This document shows, one piece after another, positions 8,359 through 16,980 of a stretch of 64,000 nucleotides of DNA. Numbering within the stretch: the stretch's first letter is position 1; every line of letters starts with the position of its first letter. A program made the position numbers and the translations under genes. The notes beneath the pieces were generated by a model. That model was not told where the DNA came from, did not search any database, and worked only from the letters and a program-made list of their open reading frames with translations. Source of the stretch: Streptomyces sp. NBC_01478 (GTDB lineage Bacteria; Actinomycetota; Actinomycetes; Streptomycetales; Streptomycetaceae); NCBI RefSeq assembly GCF_036227225.1, contig NZ_CP109444.1, forward strand, positions 9,591,501 to 9,655,500, in the 5' to 3' direction.

Positions 8359-8730
8359 GTGTCCAGTACATCGAACAACGTGAACCGGCGGCCCGATCCC
8401 GAGGCACCCGCGCACGAGCACTTCGAGGTGGTGTGGCACACCTCGTCCGACGGCGCGTTCAAGAGAGCGGGCGTGCTGGTCTGGGAGATCATCGGCATCG
8501 CGGTGGGCCTGCACTCGGCGGACGAAGTACAGCCGAGCGGAATCGAGATCCGCGCGTACCAGGGCCCGCTCGTCGTCAGGTTCTCCTACGGCGACGACCG
8601 CGAACTCGCCCGCCGGCACAGCACGTCGGTGGAACGCCGGCTCTGGAACTGCACGGTGGGGGAGTTCCTCGCCTTTCTCCGCGAGACGACCGCCGCCCCG
8701 CCGGACTCACCTCTCTTGGTCCGCGCATAG
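8359..8730 (+). CDS. Small hypothetical protein
   Basis: 123 residues from GTG 8359, which follows GAGAGG by eight bases; codon 14 of a longer frame. It has no signal peptide or membrane segment. Visible features are a disordered N-terminal 25 residues, then a mixed alpha/beta region with FEVVWHTSSDGAFKRAG, IEIRAYQGPLVVRFSYG and a C-terminal helix with EFLAFLRET. I do not recognise the family. It follows the DUF4232 lipoprotein on the same strand and ends at a strong hairpin. Confidence 0.6.
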   Translation: MSSTSNNVNRRPDPEAPAHEHFEVVWHTSSDGAFKRAGVLVWEIIGIAVGLHSADEVQPSGIEIRAYQGPLVVRFSYGDDRELARRHSTSVERRLWNCTVGEFLAFLRETTAAPPDSPLLVRA

Positions 8731-8744
8731 CCGGGCCCTCGAGG

Positions 8745-8774
8745 AGGGCTGCCCCCACCGACAGGGGCAGCCCT
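8745..8774 (+). terminator. Hairpin terminator after the hypothetical gene
   Basis: AGGGCTGCCCC (8745-8755) pairs with GGGGCAGCCCT (8764-8774) across an 8-nt loop, 14 bp after the stop codon. Confidence 0.7.
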
Positions 8775-8781
8775 GCGCGAA

Positions 8782-8878
8782 TACCGCCAGGGGAGGTGCG
8801 GTGCCGGATGCCTTGCCATGACAGCCGTGGGGTTGACCAACACTGCCGGCCCCGACACTTCCCGTTCCCCTGGCGGTA
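8782..8878. repeat. 97-bp segment bounded by a perfect 13-bp inverted repeat
   Basis: TACCGCCAGGGGA (8782-8794) and TCCCCTGGCGGTA (8866-8878) are exact inverted copies with 71 bp between them. The interior has no open frame that looks coded. It lies between two convergent transcription units. It could be a miniature inverted-repeat element, a large stem, or a protein-binding site. No flanking target duplication is visible. Confidence 0.5.
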
Positions 8879-8980
8879 GGACCAGCTTGGGGCGGCGGTC
8901 GGGTGCGTGGGGCGCGAACTCCTGGAGATCGGTGGCGATATGGGTGCACGTAGGCGTCGGCGCGGGTCGCGGAGAGGGTA

Positions 8981-9001
8981 CGTAGGTACCGGGTACCTAC
9001 G
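8981..9001. promoter_or_regulatory. 21-bp palindrome at the 3' end of the LuxR gene
   Basis: CGTAGGTACC and GGTACCTACG flank a single central G. The palindrome overlaps the stop codon of the minus-strand LuxR gene. It could act as a transcription terminator or as a binding site; which one cannot be decided from sequence. Confidence 0.4.
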
Positions 9002-11318
9002 CCGATTTGGTGACCTCGGGCTGTGCCGCGGCCAGGATCTCGGTACGGGAGGTGATGCCCAACTTGGCGAGGATGTGCTCGACATGGGCGTCCACGGTCC
9101 GCTTGGAGATAACGAGCCGTTCCGCGATCTCCCGGTTGGACAGGCCCTGCGTGACGAGCGCGGCGACCTCGCGCTCCCGGCGGGTGAGGGGGTCGGCGGG
9201 GCGGTTGTCGGACGTGGCGGGGCGGGCCGTGGGGATGCCGGGCGGCTCGTCCGCGTCCGCCCGTACGGCGTCCAGGAGTTCACGGCCCGACATCCGGGCC
9301 CCCGCCTCCCGCCACCGCTCGTACGGTTCGTCGCCCAACGCCGCCCGCACCGCCCGCTGTTGGGACTCCTGCTCCTCCAGCAGCCGGGGCAGCATGCCGA
9401 CCGGGTCGCCGCCCAGCCGGCGCGCGTGCTCCGCGTAACCCAGCAGCCAGCAGGCCCTGACGTACCGCTTCTGCCCGGCCGCGTGCCAGGCCAGCCCCAG
9501 GGACGCGAGCGCCGCGACCAGCACCTCGCCGATCTCGCTCGCCGCCTCAAGCCCCCGGCGCAACGCCGTCGCGCTCTCCTCGGGCCGCCCGACGAGCCAC
9601 AGGATGACGCCCTGCACGGTCAGCGTGGAGCCGTACAACTGGCGCTCGCCCCGGCCCTCCAGATACGCCAGCCCGGTCTCGCACCACTCCAGCGCCCGGT
9701 CCGTGAAGCCCAACGCCGCGTACAGCAGGGCCCCTTCGTAGTGGACGACGCCGATGCCCAGAGCGTCGTCCGCCGCGATCATCCGCCCGCGGACCGCTTC
9801 GAGAGCCGCCGACCCCTCCTCCACGGCCCCGCCGAGCACCGCGAGGGCACCCAAGTAGCCCTCGCTGAACAGCTCCACGCGGCTCTCGCCGACCCGCCGC
9901 GCCACCTCCCGCGCCTGCGGGAACCGGTCCAGCGCCGTCTCCAGATCGGCCGTCCAGATCCCGAACACCCCGGTCATGAACAGCCCCCAGGCCCGCTCCG
10001 CGGAATCCTGCGGGACCAGGCCGAGCCCCTTGTCGATCCAGTACCGGCCCTCGGACAGCGTCCCCGCCGCCCGCCAGTACGCCCCGAGCCGCGTCGCCAG
10101 CCACAGCGCGTCGCTCGCCCGTCCCTCGGCGGCGCAGCCGTACTCCAGGGCGGCCCGTACGTCGGCGATCTCCGCGCGTACGGCGTGGTGCAGTTGGACC
10201 TGCCCCCGGCCCATCAGACCGTTCCAGAAGCGGCCGACGAGTTCGTCGTAGTGGGCGAAGTGCCGTTGCCGTACGGCCTCTTCGTCCTCGGCGCCGGCCA
10301 GCCGCGCGGTGCCGTACTCGCGGATGGTGTCCAGCAGCCGGTAGCGGCCGCCGTCCTCGCCGATGCGCTGGACGACCGACTTGTCCACGAGCCCGATGAG
10401 CGCCTCGACGACCTGCCCGCCGTCGAGTTGGACCGCTCCACCAGGATGGCCGCCCGCGCACACCCGCTCGGCCGCCGACAGTCCGAAGGAACCGGCGAAC
10501 ACCGACAGCCGTGCCCACAGAAGTTGTTCCTGGGGTGTGCACAGGTCGTAGGACCAGTCGATGGCCGCGCGCAGGGTCTGGTGGCGGGTGAGTGCCGTGC
10601 GGCGGCCGCCGGTGAGGACCTCGCAGTGGCGGTCCAGACGGGCGACGAGTTCCGCGAGCGGTACGGCCCGCAGGCGTACGGCCGCGAGTTCGAGCGCGAG
10701 CGGGATGCCGTCCAGGCGGTCGACGAGGGCGAGGGTGCTCTCCCGGTCGGCGCCGTCGAGCCCGGGCCCGCCGGTGACGGCGGCGGCGCGCTGCACGAAC
10801 AGGTCGACGGCGTCGGCGCGGGCCAGCGGGGCGATCGGCAGACAGCGCTCACCGGGCACGTCGAGCGGCTGCCTGCTGGTGGCGAGCACGCTCAGCCCGG
10901 GAGCCTCGCGCAGCAGGATGTCGCAGAGCATCGCGCACGCGTCGACCAGATGCTCACAGGTGTCGAGGACGATCAACATCCGCCGGCCGCGCAGGTGTTC
11001 CACGATCGCGTCCAACGGCGTCATGCCGGACTGCTCGGGCAGTTCGAGGACGCCCGCGAGCGTGGGTGGCACCAACTCCGGGTCGTGCAGGGCCGACAGC
11101 TCCACCAGCCGCACCCCGTCGGCGAACCGGTCGGCGACCGCGCGGGCCGCCCGCAGTGCCGTACGGCTCTTGCCGACCCCGCCCGGACCGACCAGCGTGA
11201 CCAGCCTGGACCGCGCCAACTCGGCTTGCAGTATCCCGAGTTCCTCGGTACGTCCGACGAAACTGGTCAACTCCACGGGGAGTTGACCGCCCCGCCGCTG
11301 TCCGAAGCCGTATCCCAT
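8997..11318 (-). CDS. Large ATPase-LuxR transcriptional regulator (NB-ARC/TPR/HTH)
   Basis: 773 residues from ATG 11318. Order: short tail, NB-ARC-like ATPase with Walker A GPGGVGKS (44-51), Walker B-like [11 protein letters not shown] about 115, and TSRQPL sensor; a winged region and [11 protein letters not shown] about 320; TPR-like helices to about 690; and a C-terminal LuxR helix-turn-helix with [22 protein letters not shown] and [13 protein letters not shown] (about 705-765). It resembles COG3903-type regulators, which act as nucleotide-switched activators; targets are not predictable. It faces the hypothetical gene tail to tail and is preceded by a GGGGGCGGC-type binding site. Confidence 0.9.
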   Translation of the reverse strand: MGYGFGQRRGGQLPVELTSFVGRTEELGILQAELARSRLVTLVGPGGVGKSRTALRAARAVADRFADGVRLVELSALHDPELVPPTLAGVLELPEQSGMTPLDAIVEHLRGRRMLIVLDTCEHLVDACAMLCDILLREAPGLSVLATSRQPLDVPGERCLPIAPLARADAVDLFVQRAAAVTGGPGLDGADRESTLALVDRLDGIPLALELAAVRLRAVPLAELVARLDRHCEVLTGGRRTALTRHQTLRAAIDWSYDLCTPQEQLLWARLSVFAGSFGLSAAERVCAGGHPGGAVQLDGGQVVEALIGLVDKSVVQRIGEDGGRYRLLDTIREYGTARLAGAEDEEAVRQRHFAHYDELVGRFWNGLMGRGQVQLHHAVRAEIADVRAALEYGCAAEGRASDALWLATRLGAYWRAAGTLSEGRYWIDKGLGLVPQDSAERAWGLFMTGVFGIWTADLETALDRFPQAREVARRVGESRVELFSEGYLGALAVLGGAVEEGSAALEAVRGRMIAADDALGIGVVHYEGALLYAALGFTDRALEWCETGLAYLEGRGERQLYGSTLTVQGVILWLVGRPEESATALRRGLEAASEIGEVLVAALASLGLAWHAAGQKRYVRACWLLGYAEHARRLGGDPVGMLPRLLEEQESQQRAVRAALGDEPYERWREAGARMSGRELLDAVRADADEPPGIPTARPATSDNRPADPLTRREREVAALVTQGLSNREIAERLVISKRTVDAHVEHILAKLGITSRTEILAAAQPEVTKSA

Positions 11319-11460
11319 GCCGCCCCCATACCCGTCCGCCAACCGGTCACCACAGCGTAGGCGAGTGACTCCCGAGCGTGAACGGTAGTCGAGTCCGGCG
11401 GGTGGGCGCGAGATCGCGCGGGCGCCCGGCGGCGCGCCGATCAGGCGACGCGCGCGCCGT

Positions 11461-12615
11461 TCACGCCGGGCTCGCCCAGGTGCCGGTCTCGACGGAGCGC
11501 ACCATGGCGTCCAGAACCGCCGCGCTGCGCACGGCGTCCTGGAGCGTGGCGCCGTAGGGCTCGCCCTCGGCGACGGAGCGCAGAAAGCGGTACGCCTCGA
11601 TGACCTTGAGGTCGTCGTAGCCCATCGCGTTCGCCGCGCCTGGTTGGAACGCGCCGAACTCCCCGTCGCCCGGGCCGACATACACCGTGGTGACGGGCTG
11701 GTCCTGGTAGGTCGTGCCGCGGCTGACCGCCAGCTCGTTCATCCGGCGGAAGTCCCAGAACACCGCGCCCTTGGTGCCGTGCACCTCGAAGCCGTAGTTG
11801 TTCTGCTCGCCGACCGAGACCCGGCAGGCCTCCAGGACACCACGGGCGCCGGAGGCGAACCGCAGCAGGCAGTTGACGTAGTCCTCGTTCTCGACCGGCC
11901 CCAACTCGCCCCCGGTGGCCAGCGCGTGGCCCGCGGTGGCGCCGGTGGGGCGGGCCCGCTGCGGCAGGAAGATCGCGGTGTCGGCGGCCAGGGACGTGAT
12001 GTCGCCGAGCAGGTACCGGGCGAGGTCCGCGCCGTGCGAGGCCAGGTCGCCCAGGACTCCGTGGCCGCCCCGCTCCAATTCGTAGCGCCAGGTCAGGGCG
12101 CCGTCCGGGTGGGCCGCGTAGTCGCTGAACAGGCGGACGCGGATATGGGTGACCGCGCCCAGCTCGCCGGAGGCGATCAGGTCGCGGGCGGCCTCCACGG
12201 CGGGTGCGTTGCGGTAGTTGAAGCCGACGGCGCCCTGGACGCCGGCCTTGGCGACCGCGTCGGACACGGCGGACGCGTCCGCCGTCGACAGGCCCACCGG
12301 CTTCTCGATCCAGATGTGCTTGCCGGCCTCGGCCATCGCGACACCGATCTCGCGGTGCAGGAAGTTAGGCGCGGTGATGCTCACCGCCTGCACCCGCGGG
12401 TCGTCGGCCACCTCGCGCCAGTCGCGGGTCGTGGAGGCGAAGCCGAACTGCTCGGCGGCCTGCTCGGCCCGCCCGGGCACCTCCTCGGCGACCGTCACGA
12501 GCCGCGGCCGCAGGGTGAGCTGCGGAAAGTGGTGCGGGACACGGGCGTACGCCTGGGTGTGCACCCGCCCCATCCATCCGAAGCCCACGACGGCTACACC
12601 GAGCGAGGTCACCAT
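11461..12615 (-). CDS. Gfo/Idh/MocA-family NAD(P)-dependent oxidoreductase
   Basis: 384 residues from ATG 12615, preceded by GAAGGG. The N-terminal Rossmann fold has the nucleotide motif VVGFGWMG, and the family EKP motif is seen in [10 protein letters not shown] about residue 100. GAVGFNYR and the C-terminal alpha/beta domain with [20 protein letters not shown] follow, the latter carrying the usual Asp and His near the substrate. Relatives oxidise sugars, inositols or sugar acids at a ring hydroxyl. It is divergent from a LacI repressor at 12753, and a perfect 12-bp palindrome lies 14 bp before its start, so sugar-linked repression is likely. The actual sugar is unknown. Confidence 0.92.
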   Translation of the reverse strand: MVTSLGVAVVGFGWMGRVHTQAYARVPHHFPQLTLRPRLVTVAEEVPGRAEQAAEQFGFASTTRDWREVADDPRVQAVSITAPNFLHREIGVAMAEAGKHIWIEKPVGLSTADASAVSDAVAKAGVQGAVGFNYRNAPAVEAARDLIASGELGAVTHIRVRLFSDYAAHPDGALTWRYELERGGHGVLGDLASHGADLARYLLGDITSLAADTAIFLPQRARPTGATAGHALATGGELGPVENEDYVNCLLRFASGARGVLEACRVSVGEQNNYGFEVHGTKGAVFWDFRRMNELAVSRGTTYQDQPVTTVYVGPGDGEFGAFQPGAANAMGYDDLKVIEAYRFLRSVAEGEPYGATLQDAVRSAAVLDAMVRSVETGTWASPA

Positions 12616-12628
12616 GACTGCCCTTCTT

Positions 12629-12640
12629 TGGACCGGTCCA
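12629..12640. promoter_or_regulatory. Palindrome TGGACCGGTCCA, candidate LacI operator
   Basis: A perfect 12-bp palindrome with central CG, as LacI operators have, directly upstream of the dehydrogenase start codon. The related 10-mer recurs elsewhere in the window, which weakens the operator reading, but two copies inside one 137-bp divergent spacer are unlikely to be chance. Confidence 0.55.
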
Positions 12641-12737
12641 TAAACTATCCCCGCCACAGTGGAACCCGTTCGTCCTGATGTCAATACGTGGACGTCAACA
12701 CCGAGTGTCCGCGCCTTTGACAGGGGGCGCGACCGCA

Positions 12738-12749
12738 TGGAACGGTCCA
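12738..12749. promoter_or_regulatory. TGGAACGGTCCA, second candidate LacI operator
   Basis: One mismatch from palindromic symmetry; it ends three bases before the LacI start codon at 12753. A repressor bound here would block its own gene's initiation region. Confidence 0.55.
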
Positions 12750-12752
12750 GCC

Positions 12753-13757
12753 ATGAGCGCTCCGACCATCCGTGACGTCGCCGAGCGGGCCGGTGTGTCG
12801 AAATCCCTGGTCTCCCTGGTGCTGCGCGGCTCCGAGCAGGTCCGACCGGAGAAACGGCAGGCCGTGCTGGCCGCCGTGGCGGAACTCGGCTACCGCCCGA
12901 ACGCCGCCGCCCGCAGCCTCAGCGAGCGCCGTACCCGGTCGGTCGGCGTGCTGCTGAACGACCTGCGCAACCCCTGGTTCGTGGAACTCCTCGACGGCCT
13001 GGGCTCCCGCCTGCACGAGAACGGCCTGCACATGATGCTGGCCGACGGCCGCCTCAACCGCCACCTCGGCGAGGACCTCACCCGCATCTTCACGGAACTC
13101 CGCGTCGACGGCCTGATCGTGGTGGGCACCCTCCCCGGTTCCGACGAGCTCCTCGCCGCCGCGACCCACATCCCCACGGTGGTCGCGGGCGCCGTCGAAC
13201 CGGTCCTGCCCCACGTCGACGTCGTGGCCGGCGACGACTCGTTCGGCGCCGCCCTGGCCACCGAACACCTCATCGACCTGGGTCACCGCCGTATCGCCCA
13301 CATCGCCGGCCAGGGCGTCGCCGGCGCACTCCGCTGCACATCCTTCGAAGAGGTCATGCAGGCCCACGGCCTGACCGACCTCGCGACGGTCGAACAGGGC
13401 GACCACACGGAGGAGGGCGGCTACCGCGCGATGGTCCGCCTGCTCACCGCTCCGCAACGCCCCACGGCCGTCTTCGCCTTCAACGACATCGCGTGCGTCG
13501 GCGCGCTCTCGGCGGCCGAGGAATTGGGCCTCCAGGTGCCTCGGGACCTGTCCCTCGTCGGCTACGACAACACGTACCTCGCGCGCCTACGACACCTCTG
13601 GCTCACCACCGTCGACAACGGCAGCCACGACATCGGGCGCCGCGCCGCGCAGCTTCTCATCCACCGGATGAGGGATCCGGGGCGGATGGAGGAGACGGTG
13701 TTGTCGGAGCCGAGGCTCGAGGTGCGAGGGAGTACGGGCCCGCCCTCGACGCCGTAG
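12753..13757 (+). CDS. LacI-family transcriptional repressor
   Basis: 334 residues from ATG 12753. The N-terminal LacI helix-turn-helix is textbook: TIRDVAERAGVSKSLVSLVL, then LGYRPNAAARSL with the hinge helix. The periplasmic-binding-like sensor domain follows (VGVLLNDLRNPWF, GEDLTRIF, DGLIVVG) and includes FAFNDIACVGAL and LVGYDN, both LacI/GalR signatures. It likely represses itself and the divergent Gfo/Idh/MocA dehydrogenase through the palindromes at 12629 and 12738. There is no clear ribosome binding site before the ATG, and the operator touches the start, so a leaderless transcript is possible. The effector is unknown. Confidence 0.93.
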   Translation: MSAPTIRDVAERAGVSKSLVSLVLRGSEQVRPEKRQAVLAAVAELGYRPNAAARSLSERRTRSVGVLLNDLRNPWFVELLDGLGSRLHENGLHMMLADGRLNRHLGEDLTRIFTELRVDGLIVVGTLPGSDELLAAATHIPTVVAGAVEPVLPHVDVVAGDDSFGAALATEHLIDLGHRRIAHIAGQGVAGALRCTSFEEVMQAHGLTDLATVEQGDHTEEGGYRAMVRLLTAPQRPTAVFAFNDIACVGALSAAEELGLQVPRDLSLVGYDNTYLARLRHLWLTTVDNGSHDIGRRAAQLLIHRMRDPGRMEETVLSEPRLEVRGSTGPPSTP

Positions 13758-13770
13758 TCCCGGCGCGGGC

Positions 13771-14805
13771 ATGATCCATACGGTGTCGAACGAAACCGTG
13801 GAAACGCGCCGCTCGCCCCTGCTCTGGGAACAGCACTGCTGCCTGGCGCTGGAGAAACACGCCGACGTCGGCGAACTCGCCCGCTACCGCAGGCCGGGCG
13901 GCAGTTTCGTCTCGGTGAACGTGGGCTACGCGCCCCACGGCGCCGGCGACGTCACCGGTCTCCTCGTGAGCTGGCGGGAGCGGATCGCCGCGGACGAGCG
14001 ATTGCGGCCGGCCGCGAGCGTCGACGACATCGACGCCGCCGCGCGGGCGGGGCAGGTGGCCGTCGCCTTCGACCTGGAGGACTCCGGGCCCCTGGAAGGG
14101 GAGTTGGACCGGGTACGCCACTTCTACGACCTCGGCGTCCGCACGATGCTGCCGAGCTACAACACCCGCAACGCGGCCGGCGGCGGCTGCCTCGACGCGG
14201 TCGACGAGGGGCTCACCGCCTACGGCCGGGCGCTGGTACGGGAGTTGAACGCCGTCGGCATGGTCGCGGACGGCTCGCACTGCGGTGCCCGTACCGGCCT
14301 CGACCTGTGCGAGGTGTCCCAACTCCCCGTCGTCTACAGCCACTCCTGCATGCGCGCGGTGTGGGACCACCCCCGCAACATCACCGACGAGCAGGCCAGG
14401 GAGTGCGCCGCCACGGGCGGGGTCGTCGGCATCACCGGGGTCGGCATCTTCCTCGGCCCCAACGACGCCTCCGTCGACGCTCTCGTACGGCACATCGACC
14501 ACGCCGTCGACCTCGTCGGACCGGAGCACGTCGGCGTGTCCACCGACTACCCGTTCGACGAAGGGGACTTCAACGCGATGCTCGCACAGAGCCCGGAGCT
14601 GTACCCCGACTGCTACACGCGCTGGGGCCCGATCGACTTCATGCCCCCGGAGGGCCTGTTGACGGTCGAGGGCGCGCTGCTGGCCCGGGGATATCCCGAC
14701 GACGCCGTAGCGGCGATCCTGGGCGGCAACTTCCGGCGGGTGGCCGAGGCGGTGTGGCAACAGGGCGCGCCCGCAGCGGTCGTAGGGACCGGTCCAAGTC
14801 GTTGA
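13771..14805 (+). CDS. M19 (membrane dipeptidase/renal dipeptidase) family protein
   Basis: 344 residues, 13 bp after the LacI gene and probably cotranscribed. M19 features: AFDLED with the bridging Glu region, MVADGSHCG, YSHSC with metal His, NITDEQ, VGVSTDYPF and GGNFRRV near the C-terminus. Family enzymes are Zn hydrolases of dipeptides and related amides. Oddity: the N-terminal metal motif, normally HxD as in DGHND, reads WEQHCCL, so the His remains but the Asp is replaced by Cys. A related clade may share this change; otherwise the enzyme would lack one zinc ligand. The start could also be GTG 13783. Confidence 0.85.
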   Translation: MIHTVSNETVETRRSPLLWEQHCCLALEKHADVGELARYRRPGGSFVSVNVGYAPHGAGDVTGLLVSWRERIAADERLRPAASVDDIDAAARAGQVAVAFDLEDSGPLEGELDRVRHFYDLGVRTMLPSYNTRNAAGGGCLDAVDEGLTAYGRALVRELNAVGMVADGSHCGARTGLDLCEVSQLPVVYSHSCMRAVWDHPRNITDEQARECAATGGVVGITGVGIFLGPNDASVDALVRHIDHAVDLVGPEHVGVSTDYPFDEGDFNAMLAQSPELYPDCYTRWGPIDFMPPEGLLTVEGALLARGYPDDAVAAILGGNFRRVAEAVWQQGAPAAVVGTGPSR

Positions 14806-14838
14806 ACAGTCGCCGAGGCCCCGCCGCGCCCGCGCGAT

Positions 14839-14848
14839 GTGACGTCAC
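14839..14848. promoter_or_regulatory. Palindrome GTGACGTCAC upstream of the ECF sigma gene
   Basis: A perfect 10-bp palindrome 54 bp before the sigma factor start. A related split version, TGTGAC-CGGC-GTCACG, occurs at about 15886-15902 in front of the next gene. Could be a regulator site or part of a sigma-dependent promoter. Confidence 0.35.
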
Positions 14849-14902
14849 GCCACGCGCCCATTACGGTCGTACGGACGACTCGGACGCCGGAAGAGGGACA
14901 GC

Positions 14903-15871
14903 ATGAGCAGCCGGAACGTCGGTGAGATCGCGCGTGTCGAGGACGTGGCGCTCACCCTGGCCGCGCAGGCCGGGGACGTCGCCTCCCTCGGGCTGCTGCT
15001 GGAGCGGCACCGGGCCGGGATGCGGGCGGTCGCGGTGAGTGTGCTGGGGCCGGGGCCCGACGTCGACGACGTGGTCCAGGACGCGGCGCTCACCGCGCTC
15101 CGGCGCGTGGGGGACGTACGGGATCCGGAGGCCGTGGGGGCGTGGTTGCGGATGATCGTGCGCAACCACGCCCGTTCGCTGCTGCGGGCGTCCGTCGACT
15201 TGCGGCCGCTCGACGATCCGCACGTGCCCGCCACGGAGTCCGGTCCGGAGCGGTGGCTGGAGCGGCACGCCCTGCGGGACTGGATCTGGGCGGCCGTCGA
15301 GGAACTGTCGCCCGCGTTGCGGCTGCCGCTCGTGCTGCGGCATTTCAGCGTCGGTGTCACGTCGTACGAGCGGATCGCCGAGGCGTGCGGGGTGCCCGTT
15401 GGAACGGTCCGCAGCCGGCTCAGCCAGGGGCGGGCCAAGCTCGCGCAGGCCCTCGCCGCCACGGCCGACGCCCCGCACGGCGACGTCGGACGGCGCACCC
15501 GCGCCAGCCGCGTCGAGGCGCGCGAGACGCTTCGGGCCGCCGAGAGCGGACACTTCGGCAAACTGCTCACCGAACGCTGGTCGCCCGAGGCCGTGCTGGT
15601 CCGCGGCAACCAACCGGTGGGCGGCCAGGGCCTGTTGGTGCGCGGGATGGAGCGCGACCTGGAGGCCGGCGTACGGCAGCACCTCGCGCACGCCGTGGCC
15701 GGACGCTCGCTCGTCGTCTGGGAGATGGACATCACCAACCCCGCCGACGACCCCGACCACTGCCCGCCCGCCGTGGCCTGGCTCATGAGTCTGGACGGCG
15801 CCGGGCGCGTGCACCGGCTGCGGCTCGTCCATCCCCGGCCGGTACCCGTCCCCGACCTCCTGACCGTGTGA
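14903..15871 (+). CDS. ECF-type RNA polymerase sigma factor with C-terminal SnoaL-like extension
   Basis: 322 residues. Sigma region 2 is seen about 20-85 (DVDDVVQDAALTAL, AWLRMIVRNHARSL) and region 4 about 125-185 (ALRLPLVLRHF, ERIAEACGVPVGTVRSRLSQGRAKL). About 130 extra residues follow, ending in a beta-rich stretch with WLMSLDGAGRVHRLRLVHP, like the SnoaL-fold tails of some large ECF groups, where the tail regulates the sigma factor in place of an anti-sigma protein. No anti-sigma gene is adjacent. The next gene, an alpha/beta hydrolase, starts 105 bp downstream and is a natural candidate target. Confidence 0.9.
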   Translation: MSSRNVGEIARVEDVALTLAAQAGDVASLGLLLERHRAGMRAVAVSVLGPGPDVDDVVQDAALTALRRVGDVRDPEAVGAWLRMIVRNHARSLLRASVDLRPLDDPHVPATESGPERWLERHALRDWIWAAVEELSPALRLPLVLRHFSVGVTSYERIAEACGVPVGTVRSRLSQGRAKLAQALAATADAPHGDVGRRTRASRVEARETLRAAESGHFGKLLTERWSPEAVLVRGNQPVGGQGLLVRGMERDLEAGVRQHLAHAVAGRSLVVWEMDITNPADDPDHCPPAVAWLMSLDGAGRVHRLRLVHPRPVPVPDLLTV

Positions 15872-15976
15872 CCCGCCTCCTTGCCATGTGACCGGCGTCA
15901 CGCGATCCGTTTCGAACTTCGCGCTTTCTCCCGCGTCCTGTCCGTGTCATCGCCGTATGCCGAACAGGGAGATCCC

Positions 15977-16879
15977 ATGACCAGCAACACCTCCACCGAC
16001 CCGCTCGCCACCGGGACCCACACCGTCGAGATCGACGGGATCACGCAGAGCTACCACGTCCACGGCACCGGACCCGTGTGCATCGCGCACTCCGGCGGAC
16101 CGGGCATCTTCTGGGAGTACCTGCGCATGCCCGCCCTGGAGGAGCACCTCACGGTCGTCTACCCGGAGCCCGTCGGCACCGGCGCCTCCGGCCGTCTCCC
16201 GGCCCACCCGCACGGCTACACCCGGGCCCGCTACAGCCGCTTCCTCACGGCGCTGATCGAGCACCTCGGCGCCCCCGAGGTACACCTCCTCGGACACTCG
16301 CACGGCGGTTTCGTCGCCCAGTACCACGCCCTCCACCACCCCGAGCGCCTCGCCGGCGTGATCCTCTACGAGAGCGCCCCGGTGACCGGCCCCGAGCACG
16401 GCGCCGAGGCGATGCGCCTGGTGCAGGAGTTCGCCGCCCGGCACGCCGACAACCCGGACCTCCCCGAGGTCGTCGAGGCGTTCCAGAACATCCCCACCAT
16501 CTCCGACGACGCACAGATGACCGCCGTGGCCCGGGGGATCTTCCCCGCGTACTTCGCCGACTTCTGGGGCCGGGAGGCGGAGTTCGGCCCCGCACGGGCC
16601 GCGGTGGTCGCCACCCACATCTCCGGCCTCGACGAGGACCTCACCCCCGACGTGATCGACGACCGCGCCGACCTCGGCTCCCTCACCGTGCCGACCCTCG
16701 TCCTCGTCGGCCGCCACGACGTCGTCTGCGGAGTGCGCTGGGCCGAGGAACTGCACGGGCTCGTCCCGGGGTCCGAGCTGGTGATCCTGGAGGACAGCGG
16801 GCACTTCGGGCACCTGGAGGAACCGGAGGCCTTCGCGAAGGCCGTGACCGCGTTCGTCGAGGCCCACCCCGGCGCCTAG
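15977..16879 (+). CDS. Alpha/beta hydrolase, proline-iminopeptidase-like
   Basis: 300 residues from ATG 15977, preceded by CAGGGAG. HSGGPG about residue 35 is the oxyanion motif typical of proline iminopeptidases, the nucleophile elbow is GHSHGG about residue 117, and the acid/base pair is in VGRHDVVCG and SGHFGHLEEP. A helical cap lies between. It could cleave N-terminal prolyl residues or an ester; specificity is not readable. It has no signal peptide, so it acts in the cytoplasm. It follows the ECF sigma gene and is itself followed by a second, unrelated alpha/beta hydrolase. Confidence 0.88.
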   Translation: MTSNTSTDPLATGTHTVEIDGITQSYHVHGTGPVCIAHSGGPGIFWEYLRMPALEEHLTVVYPEPVGTGASGRLPAHPHGYTRARYSRFLTALIEHLGAPEVHLLGHSHGGFVAQYHALHHPERLAGVILYESAPVTGPEHGAEAMRLVQEFAARHADNPDLPEVVEAFQNIPTISDDAQMTAVARGIFPAYFADFWGREAEFGPARAAVVATHISGLDEDLTPDVIDDRADLGSLTVPTLVLVGRHDVVCGVRWAEELHGLVPGSELVILEDSGHFGHLEEPEAFAKAVTAFVEAHPGA

Positions 16880-16980
16880 GCCGTACCGGCAACTAGGTCA
16901 TTTGGTCGAAGCCCGGCCGGACGGTCCGCTCTAGCGTGGAGTCGTCCGGAGGGTTTCCGACACAACCAAGGAGCAACGGC

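Noticed and set aside
8907..11360. An 817-codon open frame antisense to the ATPase-LuxR gene
   Set aside because: Composition is Arg/Pro/Gln-rich with no recognisable fold; the minus-strand frame has Walker and LuxR motifs throughout.
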